From: Faunimonas pinastri
GTDB lineage: Bacteria > Pseudomonadota > Alphaproteobacteria > Rhizobiales > Afifellaceae
DNA: 64,000 bases
Direction of reading: 5' to 3'
Assembly (NCBI RefSeq): GCF_900110915.1
Contig: NZ_FOFG01000003.1
Location: 124,001-188,000, forward strand
The notes beneath the pieces were generated by a model. It saw only the letters and a list, made by a program, of their open reading frames with translations. It did not search any database and was not told the origin of the DNA. The position numbers and the translations under genes are program-made. The first letter of the stretch is position 1. Each line of letters begins with the position of its first letter. Below, in pieces: positions 25,712-34,514 of this stretch.

Positions 25712-25929
25712 GGGTGATCCTTTGGTAGCTGCCGCGAAGCTACCGGAGGCGCCGGGCACCGGCCACGAGAAGCACCGGAAAGCTCCATTCCACGATACGG
25801 AAGAACGAGGCGGAGGAGCCGCTCGCATTGTTGCATCGCGTGGAAAGCTGATGCTCGGAGCGAGGACATGTTCGGCCGGTCGCCCGGTGCTATCCCGGAG
25901 GCAACGGGAATAGTAAGGGAGGGTTGGCA

Positions 25930-26376
25930 ATGACTGTGGGACGTTACGTCAGCGATCTTGAAGAGGGCGACGTACTCGGTCCGGTCGAGTACACGATCAG
26001 TCGCTTCGTCATCCGCGAATACGCCCACGCCGTGGAGTTGCACGAGGACTGCTTCCAGCACAAGGACGGCCAGATCGCGCCGCCCACCATGGTGCACCTC
26101 GACAAGCTGCGGCTTTACAAGAGCGCTTGCCCGGAAGGCACCGGCCCCCATGCCCGCGTTCACATCGAGTATGACGCCACCGTGCACGCGCCGGTTCCGG
26201 CCGAGGAGCGGCTCTCTGTGAAGGGCATCGTTTCTCAGCGTTATGTGAAACGGGGCCGCGACTACGTCCACATGGAGATCGAGATGCGCGCGGCGGAGAC
26301 CGACAAGCTGCTGATCACCTACCGCGACACGGTCATCCTCTCTTATGGCGGCGAGAACGAGAAGGCGGGAGGCTGA
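25930..26376 (+). CDS. MaoC-like hotdog subunit, N-type
   Basis: A 148-residue single hotdog protein. It resembles the MaoC N-terminal domain (DLEEGDVLGPVEYTISRF, then REYAHAVELHED, APPTMVHLDKL) and lacks the HxxxA catalytic helix motif of the active half. ATG 25930 has GGGAGGG upstream. It lies three bases before a second hotdog gene, suggesting a heteromeric dehydratase with a structural and a catalytic half, as known for ChsH1-ChsH2 and HadA/HadB pairs. The likely reaction is hydration of an enoyl-CoA with unusual substituents. Confidence 0.8.
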   Translation: MTVGRYVSDLEEGDVLGPVEYTISRFVIREYAHAVELHEDCFQHKDGQIAPPTMVHLDKLRLYKSACPEGTGPHARVHIEYDATVHAPVPAEERLSVKGIVSQRYVKRGRDYVHMEIEMRAAETDKLLITYRDTVILSYGGENEKAGG

Positions 26377-26379
26377 CCC

Positions 26380-26838
26380 ATGGATCGCGAAACAAACACC
26401 TCGGACCTCACCATCGGCTCCGAACTGCGGGGCCGGATGCGGCTGATGACCCGCGAGCGCATGCGCTGGTATGTCGATGCGCAACCGACCGTGGGAATGG
26501 ATACCGGCCGCATCGAGCGGCAGGAGCCTACGATCCACGATGACGACGGCTATGCCCGCTCGCAGGGGCTGCCGGGCATCATTGCCGACGGCATGATCTC
26601 GACCAACTGGATCCTCGGTCTGCTGGTCCACCAGTTCGGTGACACGGTGGCGCGCGAGGGCGCACTGCGGACGAAGTACGTCAAGCCGATCTATGAGGAT
26701 GACGCCATCACGAGCTGTGCCAGGGTGACGGCGATCGACCATCAGGAGGGCGGACGACGGGTGAAGCTCGATGTCTGGTGCGAGAACGGGGAGGGTACTG
26801 TCGTCACGGTGGGCGACGCCACGGTGGTGCTGCGCTAG
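26380..26838 (+). CDS. MaoC-like hotdog subunit, catalytic type
   Basis: A 152-residue hotdog protein with the MaoC-type hydratase helix EPTIHDDDGYARSQGLPG followed by IIADGMISTN, where the Asp/His pair and small-residue turn fit the hydratase 2 motif. The rest (LRTKYVKPIYEDDAITS) is the second half of the hotdog sheet. It is tightly coupled to the preceding hotdog gene (3-bp gap), so they probably form one enzyme. It ends the unit before a very strong bidirectional hairpin. Confidence 0.8.
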   Translation: MDRETNTSDLTIGSELRGRMRLMTRERMRWYVDAQPTVGMDTGRIERQEPTIHDDDGYARSQGLPGIIADGMISTNWILGLLVHQFGDTVAREGALRTKYVKPIYEDDAITSCARVTAIDHQEGGRRVKLDVWCENGEGTVVTVGDATVVLR

Positions 26839-26870
26839 GAACCCGCCTCCATCATAAACAGCGAAGCGAA

Positions 26871-26907
26871 TGCGGCGCGGCAGGGAGGAAGACCCTGCCG
26901 CGCCGCA
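26871..26907. terminator. Very strong bidirectional terminator (15-bp stem)
   Basis: TGCGGCGCGGCAGGG (26871-26885) pairs perfectly with CCCTGCCGCGCCGCA (26893-26907) around a 7-base loop. It sits between the convergent MaoC-like and LivF genes and should serve both. Confidence 0.75.
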
Positions 26908-26959
26908 GATGTTTACGCGGTCCCGGGAGCAGGCCAGCGGACCTGCGCCCATTCCGTTC

Positions 26960-27658
26960 TCAGTGGCCGAGATAGCTTGCGGCTACGACGTCGGACGACA
27001 GGAGTTCGGCTGCCGGGCCTTCCGCGGCGCAGCGGCCCGTTTCCAGCACATACGCGTATCTGCCGACCGCCTCTGCCAGCGCAAGGTTCTGTTCCACGAG
27101 GAGGATCGAGACGCCGCGACGGCCGATGCTGATCAGCGCTTCGGCAACCTGCTCGATGGCCACGGGCGAGAGACCTTGCGTCGGTTCGTCCAGAAGCAGG
27201 AGCTTCGGGCGGCCCATCATCGCGCGGCCCAGCGCCAGGAGCTGCTGTTCGCCACCCGAAAGCAGGCCGGCATTCTGTCCCTGCCGCTCTTCAAGCCTCG
27301 GGAAGAGGTCGTAGATCTCGCGAAGAGCAGCCTCTTTCGCCTTGCCGTGGATCCAGCCTCCGAGGCGAAGGTTCTCTTTTACCGTCATTTGCGGAAAGAC
27401 CTGCCGCCCTTCCGGGACCTGCACGATACCGCGTCGCACACGCTCGGACGTGCCGACCCTGCTGATGTCCGCGCCGTCGAATCGAATAGCTCCGCGTCGG
27501 CACTCGATCAGGCCGGAGATGGCGCGGCAAAGCGTGGACTTCCCCGCTCCATTCGCTCCCATGACGACAACCGACCCCCCGTCGGCAACGGTGATGTTGA
27601 CGCCGCGCAGGACTTCCAGCCGGTCATAGCCGGCCGACAGCTCCTCAATTTCCAGCAT
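26960..27658 (-). CDS. livF: Branched-chain-type ABC importer ATPase LivF
   Basis: A 232-residue HAAT-family ATPase. Walker A is GANGAGKST (34-42), the signature LLSGGEQQ and Walker B KLLLLDEPTQGL. It energises the LivHM channel at the inner-membrane face. It overlaps livG by 14 bp and is the last gene of an operon beginning at 34364. Family substrates include amino acids, aromatic acids, short amides and urea. Confidence 0.9.
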   Translation of the reverse strand: MLEIEELSAGYDRLEVLRGVNITVADGGSVVVMGANGAGKSTLCRAISGLIECRRGAIRFDGADISRVGTSERVRRGIVQVPEGRQVFPQMTVKENLRLGGWIHGKAKEAALREIYDLFPRLEERQGQNAGLLSGGEQQLLALGRAMMGRPKLLLLDEPTQGLSPVAIEQVAEALISIGRRGVSILLVEQNLALAEAVGRYAYVLETGRCAAEGPAAELLSSDVVAASYLGH

Positions 27659-28364
27659 GCTTCTTCAGTCCTCGGCCAAGATACGCCTCGATCACTTCCG
27701 GGTTGCCTTGCGCGGCCTCGGGCGTCCCCTCGAAAAGCAGGCGCCCGCGGTCGAACACGCTGACGCGGGAGGCAAGCTCCATCAGGAAGCGCATGTTGTG
27801 CTCCACCAGGAACACCGTAAGGCCCTGCCCGTGGAAGTGGCGAATCACCTCCGCCATTCGAGCGATTTCGTCGGGTGCCAGGCCCACGGCGGGCTCGTCG
27901 AGAAGCAGGAGTTTCGGCCGGAGCCCGAGCGCCAAAGCGAGGGACAGACGTCTCAGGGTGGCATAAGGCAGTTCCCCGGCCACCCGGTCGAGCGACGAGC
28001 CGAGGTCCAGCGCGTCGATCAGGTCCTCGGCGTTGGCATCTCCGGCGCCCGCCACGTGGGCGATGCGCAGATTCTCCCGGGCGGTCAGGCCCATGAAGAC
28101 CCGCGTTTGCTGATAGGTGCGGACGATCCCGAGCGTCACCGCATGCGCCATGGGCCAGGGGCCGTTCTCTCGACCGTTGAAGCTGAGCGTTCCTTCGGTC
28201 GGGCGCACGAGCCCCGAGACGATGTTGATCAGCGTCGTCTTGCCTGCGCCGTTCGGGCCGATCAGTCCGTGGATCGTCCCTTCCTCGACGTCGAGGCTGA
28301 CATCCGTCAGGGCCGTGACGCCGCCGAAGCGTTGCGTGATGCCGCGAATGGAGAGCAGGCTCAT
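27645..28364 (-). CDS. livG: Branched-chain-type ABC importer ATPase LivG
   Basis: A 239-residue HAAT ATPase. Walker A is GPNGAGKTT (36-44) and Walker B KLLLLDEPAVGL. The signature segment reads LPYATLRRLSLAL and departs from the usual LSxGxxRRLE, so the Ser-Gly of the C-loop is altered. It starts with an ATGA overlap on livM and runs into livF. The altered C-loop may shift the main ATPase load to LivF. Confidence 0.88.
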   Translation of the reverse strand: MSLLSIRGITQRFGGVTALTDVSLDVEEGTIHGLIGPNGAGKTTLINIVSGLVRPTEGTLSFNGRENGPWPMAHAVTLGIVRTYQQTRVFMGLTARENLRIAHVAGAGDANAEDLIDALDLGSSLDRVAGELPYATLRRLSLALALGLRPKLLLLDEPAVGLAPDEIARMAEVIRHFHGQGLTVFLVEHNMRFLMELASRVSVFDRGRLLFEGTPEAAQGNPEVIEAYLGRGLKKHAGN

Positions 28365-29356
28365 CTCGCCTCCGAATGTCTGGCGGTTTGGGTCACGGAA
28401 GCGGGCCGCGCCGGCAGCAGGCGGCGGAGTGCCAGCACCGCGCCGGCGATGCCCTTGGGAGCGAAGAGGATGAAAAACAGGAGCAGGATCCCGTAGATCG
28501 CGACGCTGTAGGTCGCCGCCCCGCGCAGCACCTCAGGCAGACAGACAACCAGGAAAGCTCCGAGGATCGGGCCCCATAGCGTTCCCATTCCGCCGATTAC
28601 GACGAAGACCACGACCTGAAAGCCCGTCGCCATGACGGAGAAGTCGTCCGGACCGACGAAGTTCGAGATGGCGGCGAAAACAGCGCCAGCCGCGCCGGCG
28701 AAGGCGGAGCTGAAGGTGAACGCGGCAAGGCGCGCCGTGCCGACGCGGATGCCGAGCGACTGGGCGAGCGTCACGTCCTCACGCACTGCGAGGCAGGCGG
28801 CTCCGATGGAACTGCGGAGAAACACCAGAGCGGCGAAGTACGTGACGGCCAGCAGGACAATCGCGACGACGAGGTTGTTGCGGGACGGATCGTCGGCGAG
28901 ACCCGGCAATGACGGGATGCCTGGGATGCCCACAAAACCGCCGACTCCACCCGTAAGAGGCTCCAGAACGAGGAAGAACTGGAAGCCGACGAGGCCGATC
29001 CCGAGCGTCAGCACCGCGAAGTAGATGCCCTTGGTGCGGAAGGCGACGAGCGCCACGATGGCCCCGATCAGGGCGCTCATGAGGGCCGCGGCCAGCATCG
29101 CGAGCCAGAAATTCCAGCCGGAATTGGTCGTGAGATAGGCGGCGGTATAAGCCCCCACGCCATAAAGGAAGCCATGCGCGAGCGACAGGTAACCGGTCAG
29201 TCCGAGCAGCACATCGTAGCTGACGGCGAGCGTCGACATGAGCACCGCGATGGTGAGCACGTAAAGGATGTAATCGTTGGCAAAGGGAACGGCCGCCAGC
29301 GCGATGACCAGGATGATCACCGGCAGCAGCCAACGCATGATGGCTTCGCGTCTCAT
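28361..29356 (-). CDS. livM: Branched-chain-type ABC importer permease LivM
   Basis: A 331-residue permease with about nine to ten hydrophobic segments. LivM motifs include DVLLGLTGYLSLAHGFLYGVGAY near the N-terminus and FVVIGGMGTLWGPILGAF near the C-terminus. The start at ATG 29356 overlaps the livH stop by four bases (ATGA); the longer open frame beyond it is read-through of the livH region. It pairs with LivH. Confidence 0.9.
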   Translation of the reverse strand: MRREAIMRWLLPVIILVIALAAVPFANDYILYVLTIAVLMSTLAVSYDVLLGLTGYLSLAHGFLYGVGAYTAAYLTTNSGWNFWLAMLAAALMSALIGAIVALVAFRTKGIYFAVLTLGIGLVGFQFFLVLEPLTGGVGGFVGIPGIPSLPGLADDPSRNNLVVAIVLLAVTYFAALVFLRSSIGAACLAVREDVTLAQSLGIRVGTARLAAFTFSSAFAGAAGAVFAAISNFVGPDDFSVMATGFQVVVFVVIGGMGTLWGPILGAFLVVCLPEVLRGAATYSVAIYGILLLFFILFAPKGIAGAVLALRRLLPARPASVTQTARHSEAR

Positions 29357-30222
29357 CGCAGGACCTCCGCGCGTCCGAAAAGGCCGTTCGGCCGGATGAT
29401 GAGCACCACGACCAGGATCGCGAAGGTGCCGATGTCCTGAAGCTGGCTGGAAATATAACCGGCCACCAGGATCTCGAGGATGCCCAGCAGGAAGCCCCCG
29501 ACAATGGCGCCCCAGAGATTGCCGACACCGCCGATCACGAGAATCACGAAGGCCTTCAGGACCGGGTTGAGCCCCATGGTCGGGTAGATCGGAAAGGCCG
29601 CGCCGAGCAGCGAACCCGCGATGCCGCCGATCAGGGCGCCGATGGCGAAGGTGGCGATCCGCACCCAGGTCAGTTCGATCCCCATCAGAAGGGCCGCCGT
29701 GCGGTTCTGCGCCATCGCACGGATCGCCAGCCCGAGACGCGAGCGATGCAGTACGAGCCAGACGAACAGCCAGCAGAGCAGCGCCGCGGCAAAGATGACG
29801 ATCTGATAGATGCCGATGCTGAAGTAGGGGGTCCGCAGGATTCCCGTGAACGGAGTGCGTGTGGTGTGCGGTTCCGCGCCCCATAGAAGCGTCGCCACCT
29901 GCTGGAGCACGGTCGACATCGCGAGCGCGGCGATCATCAGACTGAGATTGCCGCCTCTGTCGATACGCCGGTAACCGACCTGGTCGAGCAAGATGCCGAC
30001 CAGCACGACACCCAGGCTGGCGATCGGAACCGCCAGCCAGAAGTTGACGCCATACCCCACCAGAACATAGGTGAAGCTTGCTCCCAGCATGTACAATTCG
30101 CCGTGCGGGAAGTTCGGGATCTGCAGGACGCCGAAGACCAGGGTCAGCCCGAGGGCGATCAGCGCGTAGCTGCTGCCCAGGGCAAGGCCGTTGACGAGTT
30201 GCTGGGGAAGAAGCTCTATCAT
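29353..30222 (-). CDS. livH: Branched-chain-type ABC importer permease LivH
   Basis: A 289-residue permease with about eight hydrophobic segments. It has the typical LivH N-terminus (LVNGLALGSSYALIALGLTL) and IPNFPHGELYMLGA, with FVILVIGGVGNLWGAIVGG near the C-terminus. It begins two bases after the stop of the binding-protein gene, a very tight junction without a hairpin, unlike other binding-protein junctions in this window. Confidence 0.9.
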   Translation of the reverse strand: MIELLPQQLVNGLALGSSYALIALGLTLVFGVLQIPNFPHGELYMLGASFTYVLVGYGVNFWLAVPIASLGVVLVGILLDQVGYRRIDRGGNLSLMIAALAMSTVLQQVATLLWGAEPHTTRTPFTGILRTPYFSIGIYQIVIFAAALLCWLFVWLVLHRSRLGLAIRAMAQNRTAALLMGIELTWVRIATFAIGALIGGIAGSLLGAAFPIYPTMGLNPVLKAFVILVIGGVGNLWGAIVGGFLLGILEILVAGYISSQLQDIGTFAILVVVLIIRPNGLFGRAEVLR

Positions 30223-30224
30223 CG

Positions 30225-31409
30225 TCAGTTCTTTGTCGTCAGGTCCAGATGGTCGCCGGGCAAACTTGCCCAGTTTTCGCCGTGCCAGATCTGGCAGGCG
30301 CTCGGCGGGTGGGCCTGACCGTTCTTGAAGAGCAGGCCGTTCTCCTGAGGCTTGTACTGGATGATCAGGTTGGGAACGTCGGTGACCTTGAGGTCCTTCA
30401 GCACCGCCGCGACCTTGCCCGGCTCCACGCCGCCAGCCTTCTGCATGGCCGTGGTCAGGATCCAGAAGGCGTCATTGCTGAAAGCAGCGTTTTCGCCCGC
30501 GTCCTTGCCGTACCTGGCGTGAAATGCGTCGGCGACCTTGATAGCATTCGGCACGTTCAGACGAATATAGTCCGCCATCATGCGCGGGATGCAGTTGACC
30601 ACGCCGTCCATCTGAGTCGCGGGGATGTTCTTCATGACGGTGGAGGGCGGGGCGCCCATTTCCCAGACGATCTGCCCCTTGTAGCCGAGTTGTTGGGCTT
30701 GTTTGGTGATCAGGGCGCCCTCGCCGGGGTAGCCGCGCAGGATCAGCGCCTCGGACTGGCTCGCGGCCAGCTTGGTGATCTGAGCGGAAAAATCGGTGTC
30801 GCCCATCTGGAAGTATTCCTGCGCGGCGATGTTGACGCCGGCATTCTTCAGCGACTTCATCATCCGCTGCTCGGACATGCGGAAGCCCTGATGGCCTCTG
30901 TCCGTCAGGATAGCGGAAGATTTGATGCCCTTGCTTTTCAGATAGTCGATGGCGGCGTCGTTGTATGTGTCGGCATCGGCCTGGACGCGAAAGCTGTTCT
31001 TGCCGTTGACCACGCCGTCGGCGATCGATCCGTCGATGATCTGCAGGACATCGGGACGGGCATCGATCACCGGCTTGATGGCGGGAGCGACGGCGCTCGC
31101 CAGGGGGCCGATGACGAAATGCACATTGTCGGCGAGCAGCTTCCGGAACGCGGCGACGCCTTTGGTCGCCTGGGCCTGATCGTCGCCCGTGTCGATGCTG
31201 ATCTGGTACTTCTTTCCGCCGATATCGATGCCTCCGGCCGCATTGGCCTGTTCGGCATTCATCTTCAGCGTCTGGCTCATGACCAGCCCGTAGAAGGAAG
31301 CCGGCCCGGTGATGGGGTGGATCTCGCCCAGGACGAGTTCTTCGGCCTGCACCGTGGATCCCCCGGCGAGGAGAGCGGCAATCGCCGCCGTGGCCAACAA
31401 TCTCTTCAT
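30225..31409 (-). CDS. Periplasmic HAAT substrate-binding protein (paralogue 1)
   Basis: A 394-residue LivK-like binding protein with a Sec signal (MKRLLATAAIAALLAGGSTV, cleavage after QAE). The mature part opens LVLGEIHPITGPASFYG and has the Peripla_BP_6 layout. ATG 31409 has GGAGGAGGG upstream. It is clearly paralogous to the protein at 33177-34364 (shared GEIHPITG/GELHPITG, HFVIGP/HFIIGP, PDVLQIIDGS). HAAT proteins of this branch often bind aromatic or dicarboxylic acids. Two binding proteins may deliver different ligands to one channel. Confidence 0.88.
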   Translation of the reverse strand: MKRLLATAAIAALLAGGSTVQAEELVLGEIHPITGPASFYGLVMSQTLKMNAEQANAAGGIDIGGKKYQISIDTGDDQAQATKGVAAFRKLLADNVHFVIGPLASAVAPAIKPVIDARPDVLQIIDGSIADGVVNGKNSFRVQADADTYNDAAIDYLKSKGIKSSAILTDRGHQGFRMSEQRMMKSLKNAGVNIAAQEYFQMGDTDFSAQITKLAASQSEALILRGYPGEGALITKQAQQLGYKGQIVWEMGAPPSTVMKNIPATQMDGVVNCIPRMMADYIRLNVPNAIKVADAFHARYGKDAGENAAFSNDAFWILTTAMQKAGGVEPGKVAAVLKDLKVTDVPNLIIQYKPQENGLLFKNGQAHPPSACQIWHGENWASLPGDHLDLTTKN

Positions 31410-31464
31410 GTTCCCTCCTCCTGTTGCTTTTATTTCCGCCTGGCGCTTCCCTGAGACGCGGCGG

Positions 31465-32259
31465 TCAGCTCGCTGCCGGCCTGGGCTCGGCAATCCCCGC
31501 GGAGGCGCCGCAGTCGACGACAAGGGTCTGCCCCGTGATGCACCGCGCTTCCGCTGAAGCGAGGAAGACGGCCGCGTCGGTGAAGTCGCGCGGCGTCGGC
31601 ATGCGACCGAGCGGCAGGCTCGCAGCCATGCTGGCGATCCGGGCGTCCACGTCGTCGGTGACGCGTGACAGCTGCAGGCGCAGAAGGGGCGTATCGATGC
31701 CTGTGGGCGCGATGGCATTCACGCGGACATTCTGCGGCCCGAACTCAAGCGCGAGGCTCTTCACCAGCCCGGTGATGGCATGTTTCGTGGCGGTGTAGAC
31801 GCTGCGCGCCGGCCGGCCCAGGATGGCCTGCAGCGAACTCGTGAAGAGAAGGACGCCATTGCCGCTTCGCACCAGGCTAGGCATCGCCGCCTGCGCGGAA
31901 AAGACGGCGCCCAGAAGATTGATCTCTATCGTGCGCTCGATGCGGCCCGGTTCCGCCTCTCCCAGCGGAGTGCTGAAGGATGTCCCCGCATTGGCATGGA
32001 AGATGTCGATGGGGGCGCCGAAGAAGTCTTCGGCCCTTGCGACGAGATCGCCGCAGGCCGCCGCGCTGGTGATATCGCACGCCAGCGCGATGGCGGTGCT
32101 GCCACTTGCGTCGATCTGGCGGGCCACCTCTGCTGCCTTCTCACCGTCGATGTCGGCAACGACGATCCTCGCGCCCTCTTCGGCGAAGCGGCGAGCGGTT
32201 GCTTCACCAAGGCCGCTCGCGGCCCCCGTGACAATCGCCGTCATTCCTTTCAGACGCAT
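31465..32259 (-). CDS. SDR-family oxidoreductase in Liv operon
   Basis: A 264-residue classical SDR: TGAASGLG at about residues 11-18, HANAG, Ser and YTATK in the active site, and VVDCGASAG near the C-terminus. The start is ATG 32259 with AGGGGGG upstream; the long frame reaching 32931 is non-coding before that. It sits inside the Liv operon between two binding-protein genes, so its substrate is probably derived from the imported compound. Confidence 0.86.
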   Translation of the reverse strand: MRLKGMTAIVTGAASGLGEATARRFAEEGARIVVADIDGEKAAEVARQIDASGSTAIALACDITSAAACGDLVARAEDFFGAPIDIFHANAGTSFSTPLGEAEPGRIERTIEINLLGAVFSAQAAMPSLVRSGNGVLLFTSSLQAILGRPARSVYTATKHAITGLVKSLALEFGPQNVRVNAIAPTGIDTPLLRLQLSRVTDDVDARIASMAASLPLGRMPTPRDFTDAAVFLASAEARCITGQTLVVDCGASAGIAEPRPAAS

Positions 32260-32274
32260 CGTTGCCCCCCTAAT

Positions 32275-32306
32275 ACTGCCCTGTGGGCAGTTCTCTTTTT
32301 TATTTT
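32275..32306 (+). terminator. Textbook intrinsic terminator facing against the operon
   Basis: ACTGCCC-TGT-GGGCAGT (32275-32291) is followed by TCTCTTTTTTATTTT (32292-32306). On the plus strand this is a standard intrinsic terminator, but all nearby genes are on the minus strand. It could block antisense transcription; read on the minus strand, the same palindrome sits just upstream of the SDR ribosome site. Confidence 0.7.
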
Positions 32307-32372
32307 CCGATGAATACGCCTTCCGTCCGCGCTTGACCTTTCCGAATTTGGCAAAGGTGCCCTCAGCGACGT

Positions 32373-33080
32373 TCAGAAGCGGCCACCGTTCACGTCGATG
32401 ATCGATCCCGTCATGAAGCTGGCGTCCTCCCCTGCCAGGAAGGCAACAACCTTCGCGATTTCCGCCGGGTCGGCCGGGCGCTTCATGCCGATCCGGGCGG
32501 CATTGGCGGCCTGCTGGGCTGGTGACATGGCGCGGTGCATGTCGGTAACGACCTGTCCGGGCGCGACGGCGTTGACCCGTATCTTCTTCTCGGCAAGCAC
32601 CTTGGCCAGGCTCATCGTGAGACTGATCGCACCGCCCTTGGAGGCGCCGTAATCCATCCAGCTGGATCCGAATCGGCCAGCCGATGACGCGACGTTCACG
32701 ATCGCTCCGGCTTCGTCCTCTTCGGTGAGGCGGCGCGCGACCCACTGGCTCGCGAACATCATCGCCCGCAGATTGACCGCGAGGGTCCTGTCGAAAACGT
32801 CCGGCGTCAGCTCGAACAGCGACTTGTTCGACAGAATACCGGCATTGTTCACCAGAACGCCGACAAGGCCGTGATCCTGCTCGATCCGCTCCAAGACCGC
32901 GAACAGTGCCGCGACGTCCGAGATGTCGCACGCATATTGCAGGGCATCGCCCGGTTCGGCGGAAAGGTCGATGGACGTTGCGACGAAACCGTCCTGTGTC
33001 AGCGCCTCGCGAATGGCGGCTCCGATGCCGCGCAGGCCGCCGGTCACGACCGCGACCTTCTTGGATGATGCCTGCGTCAC
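32373..33080 (-). CDS. SDR-family oxidoreductase in Liv operon
   Basis: A 235-residue SDR starting at GTG 33080. TGGLRGIG is at residues 14-21, NNAG follows, and the active site has Ser pair and YGASK. The C-terminus IIDVNGGRF is typical of 3-oxoacyl-reductase-like SDRs. It is short for the family, lacking a substrate-loop extension. It lies in the same operon as the two binding proteins and the Liv channel. Confidence 0.86.
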   Translation of the reverse strand: MTQASSKKVAVVTGGLRGIGAAIREALTQDGFVATSIDLSAEPGDALQYACDISDVAALFAVLERIEQDHGLVGVLVNNAGILSNKSLFELTPDVFDRTLAVNLRAMMFASQWVARRLTEEDEAGAIVNVASSAGRFGSSWMDYGASKGGAISLTMSLAKVLAEKKIRVNAVAPGQVVTDMHRAMSPAQQAANAARIGMKRPADPAEIAKVVAFLAGEDASFMTGSIIDVNGGRF

Positions 33081-33140
33081 CGTCCGCTTCTCCCGTTTCG
33101 TGGCTGCAGGATCTGCTTCGGCCGTCGCCGTGTGCCCGCC

Positions 33141-33175
33141 GCAGCCGGCACCCGGGAGACCGGCCGTGCGGCTGC
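33141..33175 (-). terminator. Intra-operon hairpin after binding-protein gene
   Basis: GCAGCCGGCAC and GTGCGGCTGC pair with one bulged base, with an inner CGG/CCG stem. It starts one base after the binding-protein stop (33177, minus strand). It probably stabilises the upstream mRNA or attenuates downstream transcription so that the binding protein is made in excess. Confidence 0.6.
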
Positions 33176-33176
33176 C

Positions 33177-34364
33177 TTACTGACCGATGGGTCGCCAGTC
33201 TCCATCCTTCCAGACCTGCGCGAGCGTCGGCAGGTGGGCCTGCCCATCCTTGAAGAGGAGACCGTCCTCGTGTGGCTCGAAGCGGGTGACGAGCTTCGGC
33301 ACGTCCGCGACCTTCACGTTCTTCAGAGCCTCGGCCACCGCCCTGGGCTCGACGGAGCCTGCTTTCTGCATGGCCGTGAAAAGAATGTTCGCGCTGTCGT
33401 AGCTGATGCCGGTGTTTTCGCCGGGCTCGCTGCCGTAGGCCTGCTTGTACGCACCCTCGAGCGCCTTTGCTGCCGGTCCGCCTTCCTTCATGTAGAAGTC
33501 GAACTTCGGCGGAATGCCGTTGAGGACACCGTTCATGTCGGCATCGTCGATGTTCTTGACCACGGTGGTGGCAGGGGCATTCACCTCCCAGACGATGTCG
33601 CCCTTGTAGCCGAGCAGCTTCGCCTGCTTGGTGATGAGCGCGTCTTCCACCGGCGCATCGCGGAGGTAGAGCGCGTCCGGGTTCAACGACAGGACACGGG
33701 TGAGCTGCGCTGAAAAGTCGGTATCCCCGACCTTGAAGTAGCTGCGGTCGACGACCTTGTGCCCGGCACTCTCAAGCTTTTTGACGATCTCGCCTTCCGT
33801 CTCCATGAAACCGGCTGCGAGCCGGTTCGTGAGGAGCGCCACGCTCTTGTACGTCTTCATCCCGGCGATCTTCACCACCGCGTCGTCGTAGGTGCCGGCC
33901 GTGACGGTAGTGCGGAATGTATTGCGGCCGTTGACGATGCCGTTCGCGGTGGACCCATCGATGATCTGGAGCACATCGGGGTGCGATTTCATGATGGGAC
34001 TGACGGCGGAGGCGACGGGGCTCGACTGCGGCCCGATGATGAAATGGACGCCGTTGGCGATCAGCTTTCGCAGGGCGGCAACACCTGCGACGCCGGTCGC
34101 CTGGTCGTCGCCGGTGGAGAGCTTGAGCTGATAGGTTTCGTTGCCGACCTTGAGGCCGCCTGCCGCGTTCACCTGCTGGATCGCGAGCTGGATTCCCTTG
34201 CTCATCGGGAGGCCGTAATACGAAGCCTGCCCCGTGATCGGGTGCAGCTCTCCCACCACGAGGTCCGCTGCAGAGGCGCTGCCGGCGTTCGCGAAAGCGA
34301 TCAATCCGAAAGCTGCAAGAGTGATGTACGCCCGTTGCACGTGGTAGCTCCGTCCCTTGTTCAT
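33177..34364 (-). CDS. Periplasmic HAAT substrate-binding protein (paralogue 2)
   Basis: A 395-residue LivK-like protein. The signal peptide has AYITLAAFGLIAFANAG with cleavage after SASA. The mature part opens ADLVVGELHPITGQASYYG. It is strongly similar across its length to the protein at 30225-31409. It heads an eight-gene operon: binding protein, two SDRs, second binding protein, LivH, M, G, F. ATG 34364 is chosen; the frame extends further but overlaps the divergent cyclase gene. A hairpin directly follows the stop, consistent with higher expression than the downstream genes. Confidence 0.88.
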   Translation of the reverse strand: MNKGRSYHVQRAYITLAAFGLIAFANAGSASAADLVVGELHPITGQASYYGLPMSKGIQLAIQQVNAAGGLKVGNETYQLKLSTGDDQATGVAGVAALRKLIANGVHFIIGPQSSPVASAVSPIMKSHPDVLQIIDGSTANGIVNGRNTFRTTVTAGTYDDAVVKIAGMKTYKSVALLTNRLAAGFMETEGEIVKKLESAGHKVVDRSYFKVGDTDFSAQLTRVLSLNPDALYLRDAPVEDALITKQAKLLGYKGDIVWEVNAPATTVVKNIDDADMNGVLNGIPPKFDFYMKEGGPAAKALEGAYKQAYGSEPGENTGISYDSANILFTAMQKAGSVEPRAVAEALKNVKVADVPKLVTRFEPHEDGLLFKDGQAHLPTLAQVWKDGDWRPIGQ

Positions 34365-34490
34365 TATTGGTCTCTTCGGATCGGCTTTCGCGGACAGCCT
34401 CCCTTCGGCGCATCTGCCGCCGAGGGTCGGAGCCGTCGCGAAGTCCGACCGGCAGCGACGGTTTACCTTTTCCGCCGGTGCTACTAGTCG

Positions 34491-34505
34491 CCTTTCGAAG
34501 AAAGG
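34491..34505 (+). promoter_or_regulatory. Small hairpin overlapping the cyclase Shine-Dalgarno
   Basis: CCTTTC-GAA-GAAAGG (34491-34505) is a 6-bp inverted repeat whose right arm contains the AAAGG ribosome site of the gene starting at TTG 34515. It may dampen translation, or be a DNA-binding site in the divergent promoter. Confidence 0.45.
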
Positions 34506-34514
34506 ATCTTTGCG

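Noticed and set aside
25708-26952. 414-codon minus-strand frame across the two hotdog genes
   Set aside because: It covers two well-supported plus-strand genes and shows no domain.
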